Part shown: one piece after another, positions 33,469 through 46,375 of the stretch
Layout: each line of letters starts with the position of its first letter
Numbering within the stretch: the stretch's first letter is position 1
Origin: Cantharellus purpuraceus
Lineage: Eukaryota > Basidiomycota > Agaricomycetes > Cantharellales > Hydnaceae
Assembly: GCA_025174535.1 (NCBI GenBank)
Contig: JALBUN010000001.1
Location: forward strand, 2,108,001 to 2,172,000
Reading direction: 5' to 3'
Length of the DNA: 64,000 nt
Made by a program: the position numbers and the translations under genes
The notes under the pieces: generated by a model
Told to the model about the DNA's origin: nothing
What the model saw: only the letters and a program-made list of their open reading frames with translations
Databases searched by the model: none

Positions 33469-33627
33469 AATATGTTTTGTTTTGTTGTAATCGACTTTGG
33501 CTCTTAAGAGATGGAGAAGGCGGTGTCCACGGAGACAACCGCAGTCGTCACTGCCCGTATTCAGCGTGGCTTACTTCATTTTCGCTGCTTATATATCCAC
33601 CATCCACATAACTTTCCCTTGTATCTT

Positions 33628-35924
33628 ATGGCTGCCGTAGCTCCAGGATTCCCGCATACAGAGTCCCTCTTTGATGAGCCACTTGCAACTAATGTCCCCG
33701 GCGCCGCGCCGCATCCATCAACGACTAGTACTTTAGCGGACGTCGGCAGTGATCAGGATGTCAACCCAAGATCGTCCCCGGCATCTCACGCCGCTCTCTC
33801 TTCCCCTACCTCCCTTTACGACCGAGCGAGCATCGTTTCGGCTGCACAAAGTACTCTCTTTCTCCCCCATATCCACTGCGCAATCTCTGTCCTCACATGA
33901 GCGTCCCAGGCAACGACGAGTACCCGTACAACTATACTGACAGAGAGGATAAGCAGAACGCATCATTGGTAGCAAGTGCAGCACCGTTCGGCCACACCGA
34001 TTCGTCCAAGTTTGAGCAAATGGGTACCCGCCTCCATGCCCCCATACCCTGCTACATCATGCTGATGAATTTCCTTCCAGAATACGCCGACGCTCCCAAT
34101 ATGAATCGAGCCCGTGTACTGGATACACAGTCGGTTGATCCATGGTCAAAACGCACAGATTCGCCACGCTACCCCCTCGAGCAGCGGATTGAGGACAAAA
34201 GGCGCGGAATCGGGCGTCAACGCTATCCATTCGTAACCTGGATTCTGACAGGTTTGCACCAATACCACCAAGCCTTTTCATGCGCGCTAACTATCCATCT
34301 TCCCCAGTGGTTATGATTGGCGTGTTCATTTACGAGTCGGTGGTGAATTGGAGAGCACAGGGGACCCCTTTTTCGTTTCACGTGAGCGCCCTTGTCGTGC
34401 TCTGTCCAACTCTGCTGATTCCAGATTCAGCCTACTGTGAACCCGATGCTGGGGCCGTCGACGCCAGCACTAATCAACCTAGGTGAGGTGGTCAACACAA
34501 CGTTTCTCTACTCTGCAGCTACTCATGGTCTTTCTCAGGTGCCCGGTTCGTTCCATGCATGAAGCACGTTGATGTTCTACCCACCAACTTCCCATTTCCA
34601 TGTGGGATCTGCTTCTTTACTGTAGTCTATATTATGGTTTGACAGACATTAAAAGGTCTCAACGATACGGCGAACCCACCAGACAGATTGTGCTCAATCA
34701 GTGAGGTCTGTGGTTTTGGCGGGCTTCCCAACCCCGATCAGCCCAACCAATGGTTTCGGTAAGTCGGAATGTGATCACTTGCCAATGTCGCTTATCCGTT
34801 CCTAGGTTTATTACGCCCATTTTTCTTCACGCTGGTCTCGTGCATCTCGCTCTAAACATGTTTGCGCAAATGTTGGTCTCTGCGCAGGTAATATCCAAGT
34901 ATGTCATTGTTGATACGTACTGAATGATCGTGTCTAGGTTGAGCGAGAGATGGGGTCGGGTGGTTTTTTCATTCTTTACTTTGCTGCAGGCATATTTGGT
35001 AATGTCCTGGGCGCAAATTTCGCGTAAGCTTCCCTGGCATCTTTGGGTGCATGTGAGTAACCATTCCTCTAGTTTACTAGGTTCACCTTCCACCGGCGCA
35101 TCCGGAGCCATATTTGGCACGGTAGGAGTATTGTCATATTCACATTGTTCATGCGCTCATATCTTGTCGATGGCCGTGTTGGATAGGTTGCTGTTGAATG
35201 GGTGAGGAATGCATTTGTAGAGACGAATTCGCGACTGAATACTCCGTCATAGGTGGATCTCGCCTTTCATTGGAAACTTATTTATCGACCTGTTCGACGG
35301 GTAATACCAATTCCTTTCTCGAATACCTCACACTTATTGGTTGGCTTCAGTTGATGTTTTTGATTGTCGACTTGGTTGTCGGAGTCGCCATGGGTTACAT
35401 ACCAGTAGGACTTTTATGGCACTCTTTTGACGTAGCCAATCTGACACGTTAATTCAATTCAGTTTATTGACAACTTTGCGCACTTGTCCGTCTTCTTTCT
35501 CTCGGGCTATGTAATCTTTTAATCATACGCATATCCAGGGGTGGCCTGTTCATGGGTCTCTTTGCGGCTATTATCTTTTACCCCGTGATCAGCACCACGA
35601 AGCGACACAAGATGATTACATGGGCATGTAGGATTGCAGCAATCCCGCTTCCCGTCATCTTGTTCGTGGTGTTGATCAGGAACTTCTACACCGGCAACCC
35701 ATATAGTGGTACGTCGACCTTGTTGACACGAATGGATAACGTCCCTTTCCTAATAAGTATCCCAATAGCTTGTTCTGGCTGTCGATACCTGTCGTGTTTC
35801 CCAACTGCTGCAAACAACCAGTGAGTTGATCCACTGGCTTCACCCTTGCTATGTTCTTAATAGATCCACAAACAGCTGTCACGGAACCGGACTCACGTTA
35901 AACGGTCAGCAAATCACTACGTAG
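33628..35924 (+). CDS. Rhomboid-family intramembrane serine protease
   Basis: Cleaves transmembrane substrates within the bilayer, probably in Golgi or endosomal membranes. The ATG at 33628 starts MAAVAPGFPHTESLFDEPLA. A long disordered cytosolic N-terminus leads to TM1 near VVMIGVFIYESVVNW. The luminal loop has LCSISEVCGFGGFPNPDQPN, then FITPIFLHAGLVHLALNMFA. The catalytic Ser is in GSPSTGASGAIFGT after AAGIFGNVLGANFA, and the catalytic His is in FIDNFAHLGGLFMGLF (spliced). The C-terminus is Cys-rich (ACSGCRYLSCFPTAANN), ending CHGTGLTLNGQQITT. At least nine introns are present. An in-frame upstream ATG at 33511 is possible but would add a poorly conserved 39 residues. Confidence 0.9.
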
Positions 35925-36127
35925 CTAGTAAGATGTTTTGTCGATATTTACGGACCTCGAATGGACCTTGCTTTGATAATCTCTGCTCTGAGCTTGTCTG
36001 CTCAATATAATCTGTACTAGATATTGTGCACGTGACTTGTCAGCTTGAGCCTCAAAGAACTCCTTGTAACTTTCACGAGGCTTGGTCCGGTTGAAGGCGT
36101 CCCTCCTAGTGAGGTCTGAGTTGTAAC

Positions 36128-38981
36128 ATGTCTTCATCAAAACGCTTCGCAGTCTCGGTGAACCCAGCATTGCCTCATTGGATTGCTGCTGGCTGTATAG
36201 CCGTCGCTTTGGCTGCTGGCCTATTCAGATACACCTTCATAGGTAATGCATGTTAGCTATATCACGTTCCTTGGCTCAGAGTCGTTGGTATAGACTGGGC
36301 CGACCCACTGCGTTGTCGTTCTCTCTTGAGAGAAGGACAGTGGCTAGATGACCACTTTCGCAACTGGCAACCAGATGGTACGTGACCGACCCGACTTCGA
36401 GCTAAGCTGCAGGTTGAGTGAGTTGATCATAGGCTGCATGCTCTACAACTATAAAAGTGATGATGTTTCAACGTGTCTATCGTCGAGACGGGTGGTCTTC
36501 ATTGGAGACTCGGTCACACGACAACTATTTTTTACAGTCGCACATATGGCGGATCCTACCCTGCCTTCCGAGCCTCCCAACAACGACCAAAAGCATGCGG
36601 ATCACACTCTGGTTTCTAAAGACCTGACAGAGTTCTCATTTGTGTGGGACCCGTATCTGAACACAACACGGACAAGACACATTCTCCAAGTGACTGACGA
36701 AGCCAATGCGGCTTCGACTTCTGCGTTGATTCGTACCCCTGCAATGCTAGTTGTTGGCACAGGTTTGTGGTTCTTGAGGTATGCAGAGTCTTCGGGGGGC
36801 CTTCCGCGGTGGGAGGCCACCATCGAGGATACACTGGACCTGATTGCCAGGGCCGGGGACCGACTCGCAGATACAGTGGTATTCCTTCCCGTTGAAGAGG
36901 TCGCTTCTTCCAAACTCTCGCCTCCTCGAGCGGCTAGCATGCATAATTCTGACGTAGATGCCATGAACGCCGACTTGAGGCATCGCATTGACCCAGCGTG
37001 GACAGAGCATCATCTCCTACCGTCACGGCTACTTCGTAAACCTTCACATGTAGTGTTTCCTCAAGCTTTCAACCAAATGTTGGACCCTTCGCAGACTAGT
37101 GACGGGCTTCATTACTCACGCAATGTTTTAAATGCACAAGCAAATGTGCTGTTCAACTTTCGCTGTAATGAAGTGCTTCCCAAGACATTTCCTTTAGACA
37201 AGACTTGCTGTCGGAGCTATCCGTCGGCCTCCTTTTATCAGATCCTTATCATCATCGTGCTGCTCAGCTGGGGACCCATTGCCAGATTCGCTGCCCCGGG
37301 ATTAGGTGAGAACCACACCTTGCTTGAGATCGTTCATCAAACTGACCTTACCGATGGCGACAGCACAGCGTTCAAAACTACAAGCATTTTTTCCCGGAGA
37401 AACCCACATTATGCCATTGTCGATATTTGGATTAGCGACCTTCCTTATCTTTATCGCGGACCGTACGCCCATTTGGCTCAAGGAGCAAAAGCAGTATGAT
37501 CCATGGGTTTTTGGAGCGTGGTTAATCTTCACCCTTGTGCTTGGACTATCGACTATGAAACGTGCCGATAACGACTTGGGTTTTCTGAATCGCGAACAGA
37601 CGGACGAATGGAAGGGATGGATGCAGAGTAAGCAACGGTACACCCATACTTTCCACATTGCTCTGACCATGAAGATCAGTTGTTATCCTGATATACCATT
37701 ACTTTGGCGCATCCAAGATTTCAGGTATTTACAATCCAATCAGAGTTCTTGTGGCTGCCTATCTTTTCATGACTGGTACGCAGCAAAGTTACAAAATTCT
37801 ATACGGTTTCGATGAAACATTATCTAGGTTATGGACATACCACGTTCTACATCAAGAAGGCTGATTATGGTCTTCTCCGCGTAGCGCAAGTGATGGTTCG
37901 CCTGAACTTGCTACCAATTGCACTAGCATATACCATGAACACAGATTATCTGTCCTACTACTTCTCGCCGCTCGTCTCCATGTGGTTCTTGGTTATCTAT
38001 GGCACTATGGTCGTCGGGAAAAGATTCAATGACCGCACTGCGTTTCTAATCGTAAAGATCTTCACATCCATGGTGCTTATGGGCCTGTTCATGAACAAAA
38101 AATGGCTAATGGAGGAGTTATTCACGTGGTTGAACCGTCTGTGCGGGATCCGATGGTCAGCGGCGGAGTGGGCATTTCGAGTGACTCTGGATCTCTGGAT
38201 CGTTTACTTTGGCATGTTTACCGCCCTGGCTTACATCAAGTTTCGAGAGCTGCGGCTTATCGACCATCCTCAATGGCCTCTTATTCAGCGACTGTCCATA
38301 ATACTGTCGGCTGTCGTTCTACTTTGGTTCTTTGTTTTCGAGCTCGCTCAGCCGTCTAAATACTCGTACAATGGGTGGCATCCTTATATATCCATCCTTC
38401 CCATCGGTGCATTTGTCATACTGCGTAATTCCAACCCTATCCTTCGGTCCGCTTCGTCGCGCATTTTTGCATTTATTGGAACTTGCAGTCTAGAAACATT
38501 CATTATTCAATTCCACTTTTGGATGGCAGCCGATACCAAGGGAATTTTACTTGTTATGCCCAGTACCAAGTGGCGCCCTCTGAATATGCTTGTGTCTACT
38601 GTCATGTTCATCTGGCTGAGCCATAAAGTTGCGAACGCCACGAGCGACCTCACAGACTGGTTCTGCGGAACGCAAAAGAAGACGCTTCCTACTTCAGTTA
38701 CCCCAGGCGCAACATCAAACTCATCTACCCGCCCAGAAGCAATACCTTTGACAGAAACTGGCAAAAACAACGATCTGAGACCTCGGGACGCTGACTCTCC
38801 AGCCCCAGCAGAACGATGGGTTGATCGCCTTGCTAATGGGACACGGTCAAGTACACCTGGCTTCCGAATATTTGTCGGTGACGATTCGTCTTGGCCATTA
38901 AATTGGAAACCTGGGATAGGAGTCAGATTGGCAGTGACAGGACTGGTTCTATGGCTAATCAACATTACATGGCCTTCTTAA
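36128..38981 (+). CDS. CAS1: Cas1-like polysaccharide O-acyltransferase
   Basis: Member of the Cas1p/CASD1 family, Golgi enzymes that O-acetylate glycans (glucuronoxylomannan in Cryptococcus, sialic acid in animals). The ATG at 36128 starts [20 protein letters not shown] with a signal anchor. Exons then give [20 protein letters not shown] and [15 protein letters not shown]. The luminal esterase-like domain has [12 protein letters not shown] (GDS nucleophile) and [11 protein letters not shown] (Asp and His), so the triad is complete. The second half is a multipass acyltransferase region, for example [60 protein letters not shown] and [15 protein letters not shown]. The tail ends [10 protein letters not shown]. 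Its role in capsule- or wall-like acetylation is inferred from the family. Confidence 0.9.
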
Positions 38982-39107
38982 TTTGAGTCTCTTTCCCTTC
39001 AATCGCTACTCGTTACCTCGGACTCAAACTATCTAGACGTGTATTACATTGACTATTTCGTGACATGTAGAATACCTAGACGATGTGCCTGACCAAGCCA
39101 TCTCACC

Positions 39108-40580
39108 TCAAACCTTTGACGACTGCTCATGCCGACGTATCAAAGAGAGTTCTCTTTTTCGCGCTCTTCGTCTTCCCAGGTATCTATAAAGAACCCTCTT
39201 CCAGTACCGCTTTTCTTTACCTCTGCGGGGGTACATAAATCTCCATGGACGTACGCGGAACGGCGTGTATACTCTGGTCTGCGGTTGTTCCCTAGGTACA
39301 GGGGGCAGCCCATGGATTTCCTTCGCGATACCAAGTTTGCGCTGCTTGAGGGCATACTGAATGATGCGTCGACGGTTGTCTATACTATCCACAGTTGAAC
39401 CCCACCGTCCACGGTAATCCTTGAAGAATAGGTAAGCTTCTATCCCGCATCTTTGACTTCTTCTCATATACCGCATGAGTAGAAAAACGGTCATGGCATT
39501 AGGCCGTAAACTTGTGTGTATCGACAAAAGTGCTTCCACCAATCGTCGTCGCCTTTTGAAGTTAGCAAGCTTGATGTCTCCCGTGGTAAGATGGAGATGC
39601 ACTAAATCTCGGGCGAACTCCACTTGTGAGGGACTAAGTTGGGAAGGTAGAGACATGAGGTGACGCTTTGTGATTAAAACAGCGGACTCCTCGTGACCGT
39701 TACGAATAAGCCCTCTGACGACATACGAGACGACACGGGGAGGAAGTTTAGCAAGCTCATCCACAGAAAGTGCGGGAAATCGATGTAATATCAGCACGAG
39801 TGTATCAATAGGTATCTTGACGGTCGATCGTGAGTTGGCCAAGTTCATCTGGTCTCCATAGGAATATGGTCGACGGTCCTTCTTACGAATATGGCTCGGC
39901 AGAGGATTTCTGGTACCTGGAGCAAGCAGCTCCAGCAAAACAGGCAGCGGCATCCTGTCCACTGAGGAATAGCGTGTCATGACTTGCTGCCAGGCCGTTT
40001 TCCAGTGTCCACTCGAGATCAGGTGTCGAATCACTAGTTTTTCTGTCACTTCATCGGGCTCGACATGATTGACAGCCATAGAATCAAGCAGAAATCGCGT
40101 GCGACTGGAAAGGTTGTGCCGGATTGAGAAGTGGAGAATGAGGTTATATGATTCGACGGATTGGAGAAAACGATAGCGGCTATGAATGCTGAGCAAGCGA
40201 TAAAATGGGGGGGCTGGAGTAAGAAACAGGAACCGCCGAAGATGCTGGAGAAGTTCCCATTTCGTTGACGGTGCTGAAGCTGTGACATTGCTTGCCCGAA
40301 GGCCATGTCTAAACCGAGTGCTGTCTACACCAGTGTGGAATTGACCAATTGTCGACGTGGCTTCTGGAACTGACCCGACTGGCATTGGAGCTGTTGTACT
40401 TGATGCAGGGAAAGGTCACAGTTAGGATAATGGCATAGATCTCCAAGTTTGTTCATCCACTCACGTCAAAGGCCCTTTAGGGAGACCAACATCACCGGAT
40501 TCTCGTCTGAGAGAAACTGACGAATGAGGTGGACCCGAAGTCGGATTTTTCGTGTTGTAAACTCGCAGCTGCCGTGGCAT
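39108..40580 (-). CDS. PPR-like protein, probably mitochondrial
   Basis: Two exons: 40465-40580 (MPRQLRVYNTKNPTSGPPHS) and 39108-40398, joined across a 66-bp intron to read LPKGPLT then TTAPMPVGSVPEATS. The middle has helical pairs typical of pentatricopeptide repeats (SYNLILHFSIRHNLSSRTRF, VEPDEVTEKLVIRHLISSGH, LRPNAMTVFLLMRYMRRSQR). The C-terminal 60 residues are very basic (RRGKEKRYWKRVLYRYLGRR), suggesting RNA or ribosome contact. A basic, Ser-rich N-terminus without acidic residues fits a mitochondrial presequence. Fungal PPR-like proteins act on mitochondrial RNAs, but no specific ortholog is recognised. It converges on the Cas1-like gene with 126 bp between stop codons. Confidence 0.65.
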
Positions 40581-40952
40581 AATGTGCACCGGCAGAACGT
40601 GACAGGCAACAATACGTCGGACACTGGAGACTGGAAATTGAACATGTCCCCTGAGGTTTGAAAAGGCAACATGAAGGAGCATGCATGACCAGCACAACCA
40701 GTGCACGTCTCAGTCACGCAGGTCGCGTCTGCAAAATTTGTAGACGCCCATATAGGCCCTATGTAGTCGCAATAGGTATGGTTACGTAACTTGCACCAAA
40801 GCATTAATCGATAATCATTAATTCATCCTCGGGCTCACACAAATTTTTTCAGGCTATCGTCATGTCTGCGTTTTTGCGAAGAACGGCGAGGTAATAAGTA
40901 CTTTCGCAATTTACGCGCATATCGGTGGCATATTGATGTATTGTATCGTTCA
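40581..40952. other. Intergenic, upstream of the PPR-like gene
   Basis: No gene supported. A 112-codon minus-strand frame overlaps the first exon of the PPR-like gene in another phase and looks like chance. An AT-rich stretch near 40800-40860 (attaatcgataatcattaat) is palindromic and could be part of the 3' end of the acyl-CoA-binding gene or of the PPR-like promoter. Confidence 0.45.
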
Positions 40953-41836
40953 TTAGGTTCCATGTCTTCGTAGCATCTTCACAATATCTTCATGCCCTCC
41001 AACTTCAGCAAGTTCAAGGGCAGTGATCTCATCAGAATCCTGCCGGAACCATTTAGTAAAGTAGAAAAGATTGTGACAAATAAATCACTTTTATCCTCGC
41101 GTCTGCTCCCCTGTCAAGTAATACCTCAACAATATTTGCATTACCTCTGTCCGCAGCGAGGTGCAAAGCAGTATAGCCCTGTTGATACGTTTCAGAACGC
41201 GGTCACCGACGGTCATTCGCCGCGACGAAAGGAGGGGATTCACATATTCATCCAATGTATCGAGGTTTATCTTGCCATGCTCATCAAGAAATTCCGAAAG
41301 TCCTTTTGCGTCATTGGACAAGGCGAATCCATGTAAAGTTCCATGATCTCTAGGATCTAGAGGTGGTTGCGACATGGCACTGACAACGATCCCCATGCCG
41401 CCACCAGTAGTTTGAGCGTCGCCCCTTTTCGCTTCAGTATCAGATGGAGTGCTGCCAGTGTCTACAGCATCAGGCCCGGGTTGTTGAACGCCTTCCTGCC
41501 AGCCGAGGGACTGAGCAATCTCAAGATACCGCTGTCTCCAAACGTCTGGCTCTGGCTCATCGCTTTGTCTCCCAAGCTTGTCCCACGCATCCCATTTAGC
41601 TCGTCCAGTAAAATCAAACAGTGAAGGCTTCGGAGTCTGTGGATTCTTCGCAACAGTAATGCATTTGTAAAGTGCATAGAGCTGAGCAGGTGCCATTAGC
41701 TTCATGAAAGCTAGGTTGTACATGAACAACAGGATATAGACACCTCCAATTTGACATCGTTTGACACTTTCGATAGTGCCGGGGAAGTAGATATATATGC
41801 AGCAGCAGAGTCTAGACGATTTGAGGATATAGACAT
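40953..41836 (-). CDS. Acyl-CoA-binding protein with ankyrin repeats (ACBD6-like)
   Basis: Binds long-chain acyl-CoA through an N-terminal ACB domain; the ankyrin repeats probably mediate partner binding. The ATG at 41836 starts MSISSNRLDSAAAYISTSPA. After LSKVSNDVKLE an intron leads to LYALYKCITVAKNPQTPKPS and FDFTGRAKWDAWDKLG, where the acyl-CoA-contacting Tyr and Lys residues of the family lie. A disordered linker precedes the ankyrin part: HGTLHGFALSNDAKGLSEFL, GYTALHLAADRGNANIVEVL and DSDEITALELAEVGGHEDIV. The end is KMLRRHGT. Intron borders inside the ankyrin part restore these motifs. The gene begins only 53 bp after the stop codon of the succinyl-CoA ligase gene on the same strand. 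Confidence 0.9.
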
Positions 41837-41889
41837 GAAGTTGATTACATAACAATGGCCACATCTAACAGGAAGTTCATCAATGCTGA

Positions 41890-43356
41890 TTATGCAAGAC
41901 CTGCATCTTGCATAGCCTATAAAAATCGCATGGGTAACCAGTGAGAAGTATACGAGGCACGCACGAACCTTAAGAAGGAGACGGCCGATTTTAGCAGGGC
42001 TATCACTAACGATCGCGCCAGCTTTCTCAAGTGCTGCAACCTTATCTGATGCAGCTCCTGGATCGATCCACACATGAGCTGAGGGACTAACAATGGCTCG
42101 GTATCGCAAACGCACCCTTGCCTCCAGAAATAATCGCACCGGCATGACCCATACGTCTTCCGGGAGGCGCCGTTCGCCCCGCGATGAAGGCCACTACAGG
42201 TTTCGGGACCTTCCTCGTTTTATTATACTTTTCCAGATATTCCGCAGCTTCCTCCTCCATAGAACCTCCGATTTCACCGATGAGGACCAAACCTGAAACA
42301 GAATTCAAATCGGGACATGAACCCGTACAATACAGACATACCTTCGGTAGCTGGATCCTCTAGAAAGACTTTGACTGCATCCACGTGTTGTGTCCCAGGG
42401 AAGGGGTCCCCGCCAATGCCAATGCAGAGAGATTGTCCGAGACCTACGCCCGTGGTTTGCCCAACAGCTTCATATGTCAAAGTTCCCGAGCGAGAGACGA
42501 TTCCTGACAGATAGCAGAGGTCATTAGCATCCCGCTGCTGAAAAGAAACTGTATGATAGTCACCAATATTCCCAGGTTTGTGAATGTGACCGGGTTGGAT
42601 TCCCATTTTGCAACCTAAAGGATTTATGATACCGGGACAATTGGGCCCCACAAGCCTCGACTTGGATTGGCTCTTGAGGACATGAGCAACCTTTCAGGAA
42701 ATTTCGGTTAACAAGAGAAGGGTCTAAACGCCAAACTGAAAGTCAAAAGCTGAGACACACCCGGATCTCATCTGCTTGTGGAATGCCCTCTGTTATGCAG
42801 ACAATCAAACTAATCTCATTTTCAATCGCTTCAATAATTGCATCCGCAGCGGAAGGTGGGGGAACATAAAGAACCGTGGCATCCGGCTGCGTATCTCTGA
42901 CTGCCTGGCGGGTGCAAATTGTCAATGCTAAAACACGCTGACAGGACATCACAGCAATACCTCTCGCACACTCCCAAACACAGGTAGACCAAGGTGTGTC
43001 TGACCAGCTTTCTTGGGAGAGACGCCTCCTACCATCTTGGTGCCGTACTCAATAGCCTCCCTCACGTGAAAAGTACCCTAGAGAATTTATGTCAGGGTAG
43101 GATGCTTGGGCGATTGACTACTGTGTGAAATCTCACAGTCTTCCCAGTGAATCCCTGGCATAGAACTTTGGTGTCTTTGTGAATGCGCAAATTGTTGATA
43201 GTGTCCTCATACCCGAACCTAGAGGCAGAGCTAGCAAAGGTCCGGCGTCCAGCTTAAAAAACATGGAAAATGAGTTTACGTTGACAGTATGAGGCTGAGG
43301 CTGCCTTCGAAGCAATACATACCACCAGAAGCAACTCGAGCGACGCGACGGAACAT
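41890..43356 (-). CDS. LSC1: Succinyl-CoA ligase alpha subunit, mitochondrial
   Basis: Citric-acid-cycle enzyme that converts succinyl-CoA to succinate with nucleotide triphosphate formation. The ATG at 43356 starts [20 protein letters not shown], a basic mitochondrial presequence. Then come [40 protein letters not shown] and [15 protein letters not shown]. The CoA-binding domain is followed by [37 protein letters not shown] and [20 protein letters not shown]. The phospho-His lies in RRMGHAGAI after [10 protein letters not shown]. The C-terminus, [13 protein letters not shown], joins by a last intron to AMQDAGLA and the stop at 41890. All core motifs are present. The beta subunit is not in the window. 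Confidence 0.94.
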
Positions 43357-43643
43357 GAACGCGAGTGTTCTAGATTAACTCTTTGACAACGAGTTGTCGT
43401 AGGTGACAATGTTGCTCGGCTAATGCCGACGCACCGGCGAATAACAGAATTTTGGGTAATTATTAAGTAGCAAAGTCCAAAGCATATTCCGATTGCAAAC
43501 CGGGTATGTAGTATAGAACATGGGCAAACACAGAAAAGGGTACAGTATCGCATGGAAAGAAACCGTTACCAGCGACGCTGGTTAAAGGAAGGGATTGGGA
43601 CGTCGGGAATGGCGAGGACTTATCTCGTTTTCAGGATCGGGTA

Positions 43644-45450
43644 TCACGTACGGAGGAAGCGCTTCTTTGACTGTTATGATCCGTCATGAGCAAGCCTCGC
43701 AATCCAAGTGTTAAATGTGACGTACGCTGTTCTTCTCTGCGGTAGGAGTCAAGGGCCTGCCGCTCTCGAGCCTACGCTTTTTGTCCTCGAGCTCCAAGCG
43801 CTGCTTCTCAAGAGCGTCTTTCATCTCTCTGTGCCTGGCATATAATTCCTCCTCGGATTGCTTCAACTTGGCTTCCTTCTCTTGAACTTTTTGTTGGAAC
43901 ACCATCTTCATTTCTGCTTCCATCTTGGAGAGCTTCTGCTCATGGAGTGCGCGTTCCTCAGCCGCCCTCTCTGCAGGACTAAAATAACCGGTGCATCAGC
44001 ACACAGAGATCACAGAAGATAAATGAATTAAATGGGTGCAACTCACTTGACTTCCTTGAAAACAGTCGAGTCTTGAGCGATACCCATGCCCAATAACTTC
44101 TCGCTACGCCATTTCTCGTATAGAGCGGTGTTGGTGTGCTCACGAAGTTCTTCCATATAGGTTCTGACAAGCATCTGACGAAGCTTGACAAAGTCACAAT
44201 GATCCTCGTTATCCACTTCAACGATACCCCAGGGATAAGAGCGACCGCGAACAGTGCGACCATCAAGGGTCTTTACTTCCTGATCAGAACCTACCACGGC
44301 GAATGGAATCTTGCCCTATCAGACCCAGGCTTTGAGCCTGTTCTGCAGTGAAGAATGAATGGGATCACTTACGGCAATTTCCTCGTTTTCAGCAATGGTC
44401 TCCTCGTCCTCGTTCTCGTATGTGGGGGCTTGGAAAATTTGGATGTTGTGGTGAGCAATATCGGAAAGAACCTGAGGAACAGATGTAAAGCAGAGGAAAC
44501 TTGGTTTCAGGATATTGCATACCCGCTGTTTGAATTCAGTGATTTCGTCATCGGTCAATGTATCAGCTTTAGCGATGACCGGAATAAGGTTGACTTTCTG
44601 ATGCAGTCGACGCATGAACTCGATGTCGATCTGTTTCAATCTGTGATTCATTACTTAGCATTAAATGAAAAATGAAAAACAAGTGATACATACGAATGAC
44701 CAGTAGGCTGAATGAAGTACAAGCACGCATGAACACGATTGTCCACGATTTTTTGACGGTTGACACGGCTTTCTTGTTCAAGGTAGGCATCAAATCGTGA
44801 TTCAATGTCTTCGACAATGGGCTTCCAGCTTCAAAGAGAAACACGTGTCACTAAACGAGCAGGAGTCTGTGATGTAATAGTCTATCTGACCTGTCGTCAT
44901 TGTTGACGAAATCACCGAAACCAGGGGTGTCCACCACAGTTAGTCGGAGACGAACCCCATTCTCCTCAATATCTTGGAAATTGGACAAGGAGTTGAGAGA
45001 CGAAAACAACACAAACCAGCAAGGGATTTACCAGCGCTTATACTTTGGATAGCGACCGTTTGAGGTCGTTCTGCATGAGGAGGGAGAGCTTCTTTACGAG
45101 GGTACAGTGTGGTGTTGAACAAGGTGTTGATAAGGGTTGACTTCCCCAAGCCAGATTCACCTGACGCATGAGAATATAGGTATCAGTTTCTTCTAGTGCA
45201 CAGTGTCGTCACGCGGCGCACCGACGACCATGGCAGTGAATTGAAACCCTTTCCTAACACTCTTCCTGTGAACTTGATTGGGCAGGTTTGCAAAACCAAC
45301 ATAGCCCATTAGTTTTTTCCGGACGACAGAAGAAAGTCCGTGTGCAGGGGAAGGGGGGACTGCTTGTGTTCTTTCATGATACCCGTTGACCTCGCCATTG
45401 GGGGACCCGTTGTACTCTTCAGACTTATACGAAGTATTGTAGTCAGACAT
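43644..45450 (-). CDS. CDC3: Septin Cdc3
   Basis: GTP-binding filament protein of the septin ring, acting in septation and hyphal morphogenesis. The ATG at 45450 starts [20 protein letters not shown]. The polybasic region reads [21 protein letters not shown]1 is GESGLGKST (split by an intron), G3 is DTPGFGDF and G4 is AKADT. The septin unique element contains [20 protein letters not shown]. The C-terminus is a coiled coil ([36 protein letters not shown]). The last intron joins AEKNS to SKKRFLRT and the stop at 43644. The coiled coil plus the KKRFLRT-type end match Cdc3 rather than Cdc10, Cdc11 or Cdc12. Confidence 0.92.
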
Positions 45451-46375
45451 CTTTAGGAAAAGTCAGAGAAAAGGTTGCGCTAGGAGAAACTGAAAATGCT
45501 GACCTTCCCTGTAGCAAATGATCTGGCGGGAGGAAGATTGGCGTCGGCGACGGGAGCTGTTTGCTGCTGTTTGGCCTTCGTATAGCTAGCACTGGCGCCG
45601 GCTGGCTTCTGGAATATCATGCACTACGGATGCGAATTACAGGTCCACGATTGGAGACGAGCCAGGTTTCGAAAGCAAGTTCGCTCACCCAGCTAAACGT
45701 CCCCTTGCCTTTGATCCATAGCAGCTTCATGTTCGTGATGACTGTGAAAGAACAGGCTCCACTACATTTATAGTACAAGTCCACCTCGTGCCCTTAGCTT
45801 GCCTTGACTGTGCATCACCAGGAGCTCATAATAAAACTGTCTCAAGACCAACATGTGGCTTTAGCTTGAAGACATCTGCGACCCTCAGACGAGTCCCAGT
45901 GATTGCCAGTGTTATGTGTGAGTCCTGATGGCGAGGCCGTATTAATCGGAAATCCCTACAATTAGACGGACATATACGGAGACCAAAAAGTCAACCACAC
46001 CACAACCAACCTAATTCATATCCGGAATATTTTGGAAGAGAAAACAATATGAAGCGGGAGCCCTGAAAATCTGTGAGATCACAGAAGTCACGGTCTGCCT
46101 CGCTTCTCGTCAATCCTCCCACACGGGTGTCCTATTGGTAATCTTGTGTTCCTGAAGCCGCACGCGTCCTCAGGAAGTAACTTTTCGCCCAATGCATTTA
46201 TGGCAGCGCCAGCAGCGGTACCATCCATAAAACTAATGCATCTCTAGATCTGCGACGATCCTGGTAGGTCTATTCTACCCTGTAACCGTCAATAGAAACA
46301 TCAGTATATTGTAGAGAGAAAATCTTCAACTTGCTGGCACGCTTTGGACTTCCTTCACACAAAATTTAAGCACTC
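45451..46375. other. Intergenic, upstream of CDC3
   Basis: No gene supported. A 70-codon plus-strand frame at 45561-45773 overlaps the probable CDC3 leader and promoter and has no family features. Nothing repeated or structured stood out. Confidence 0.45.
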
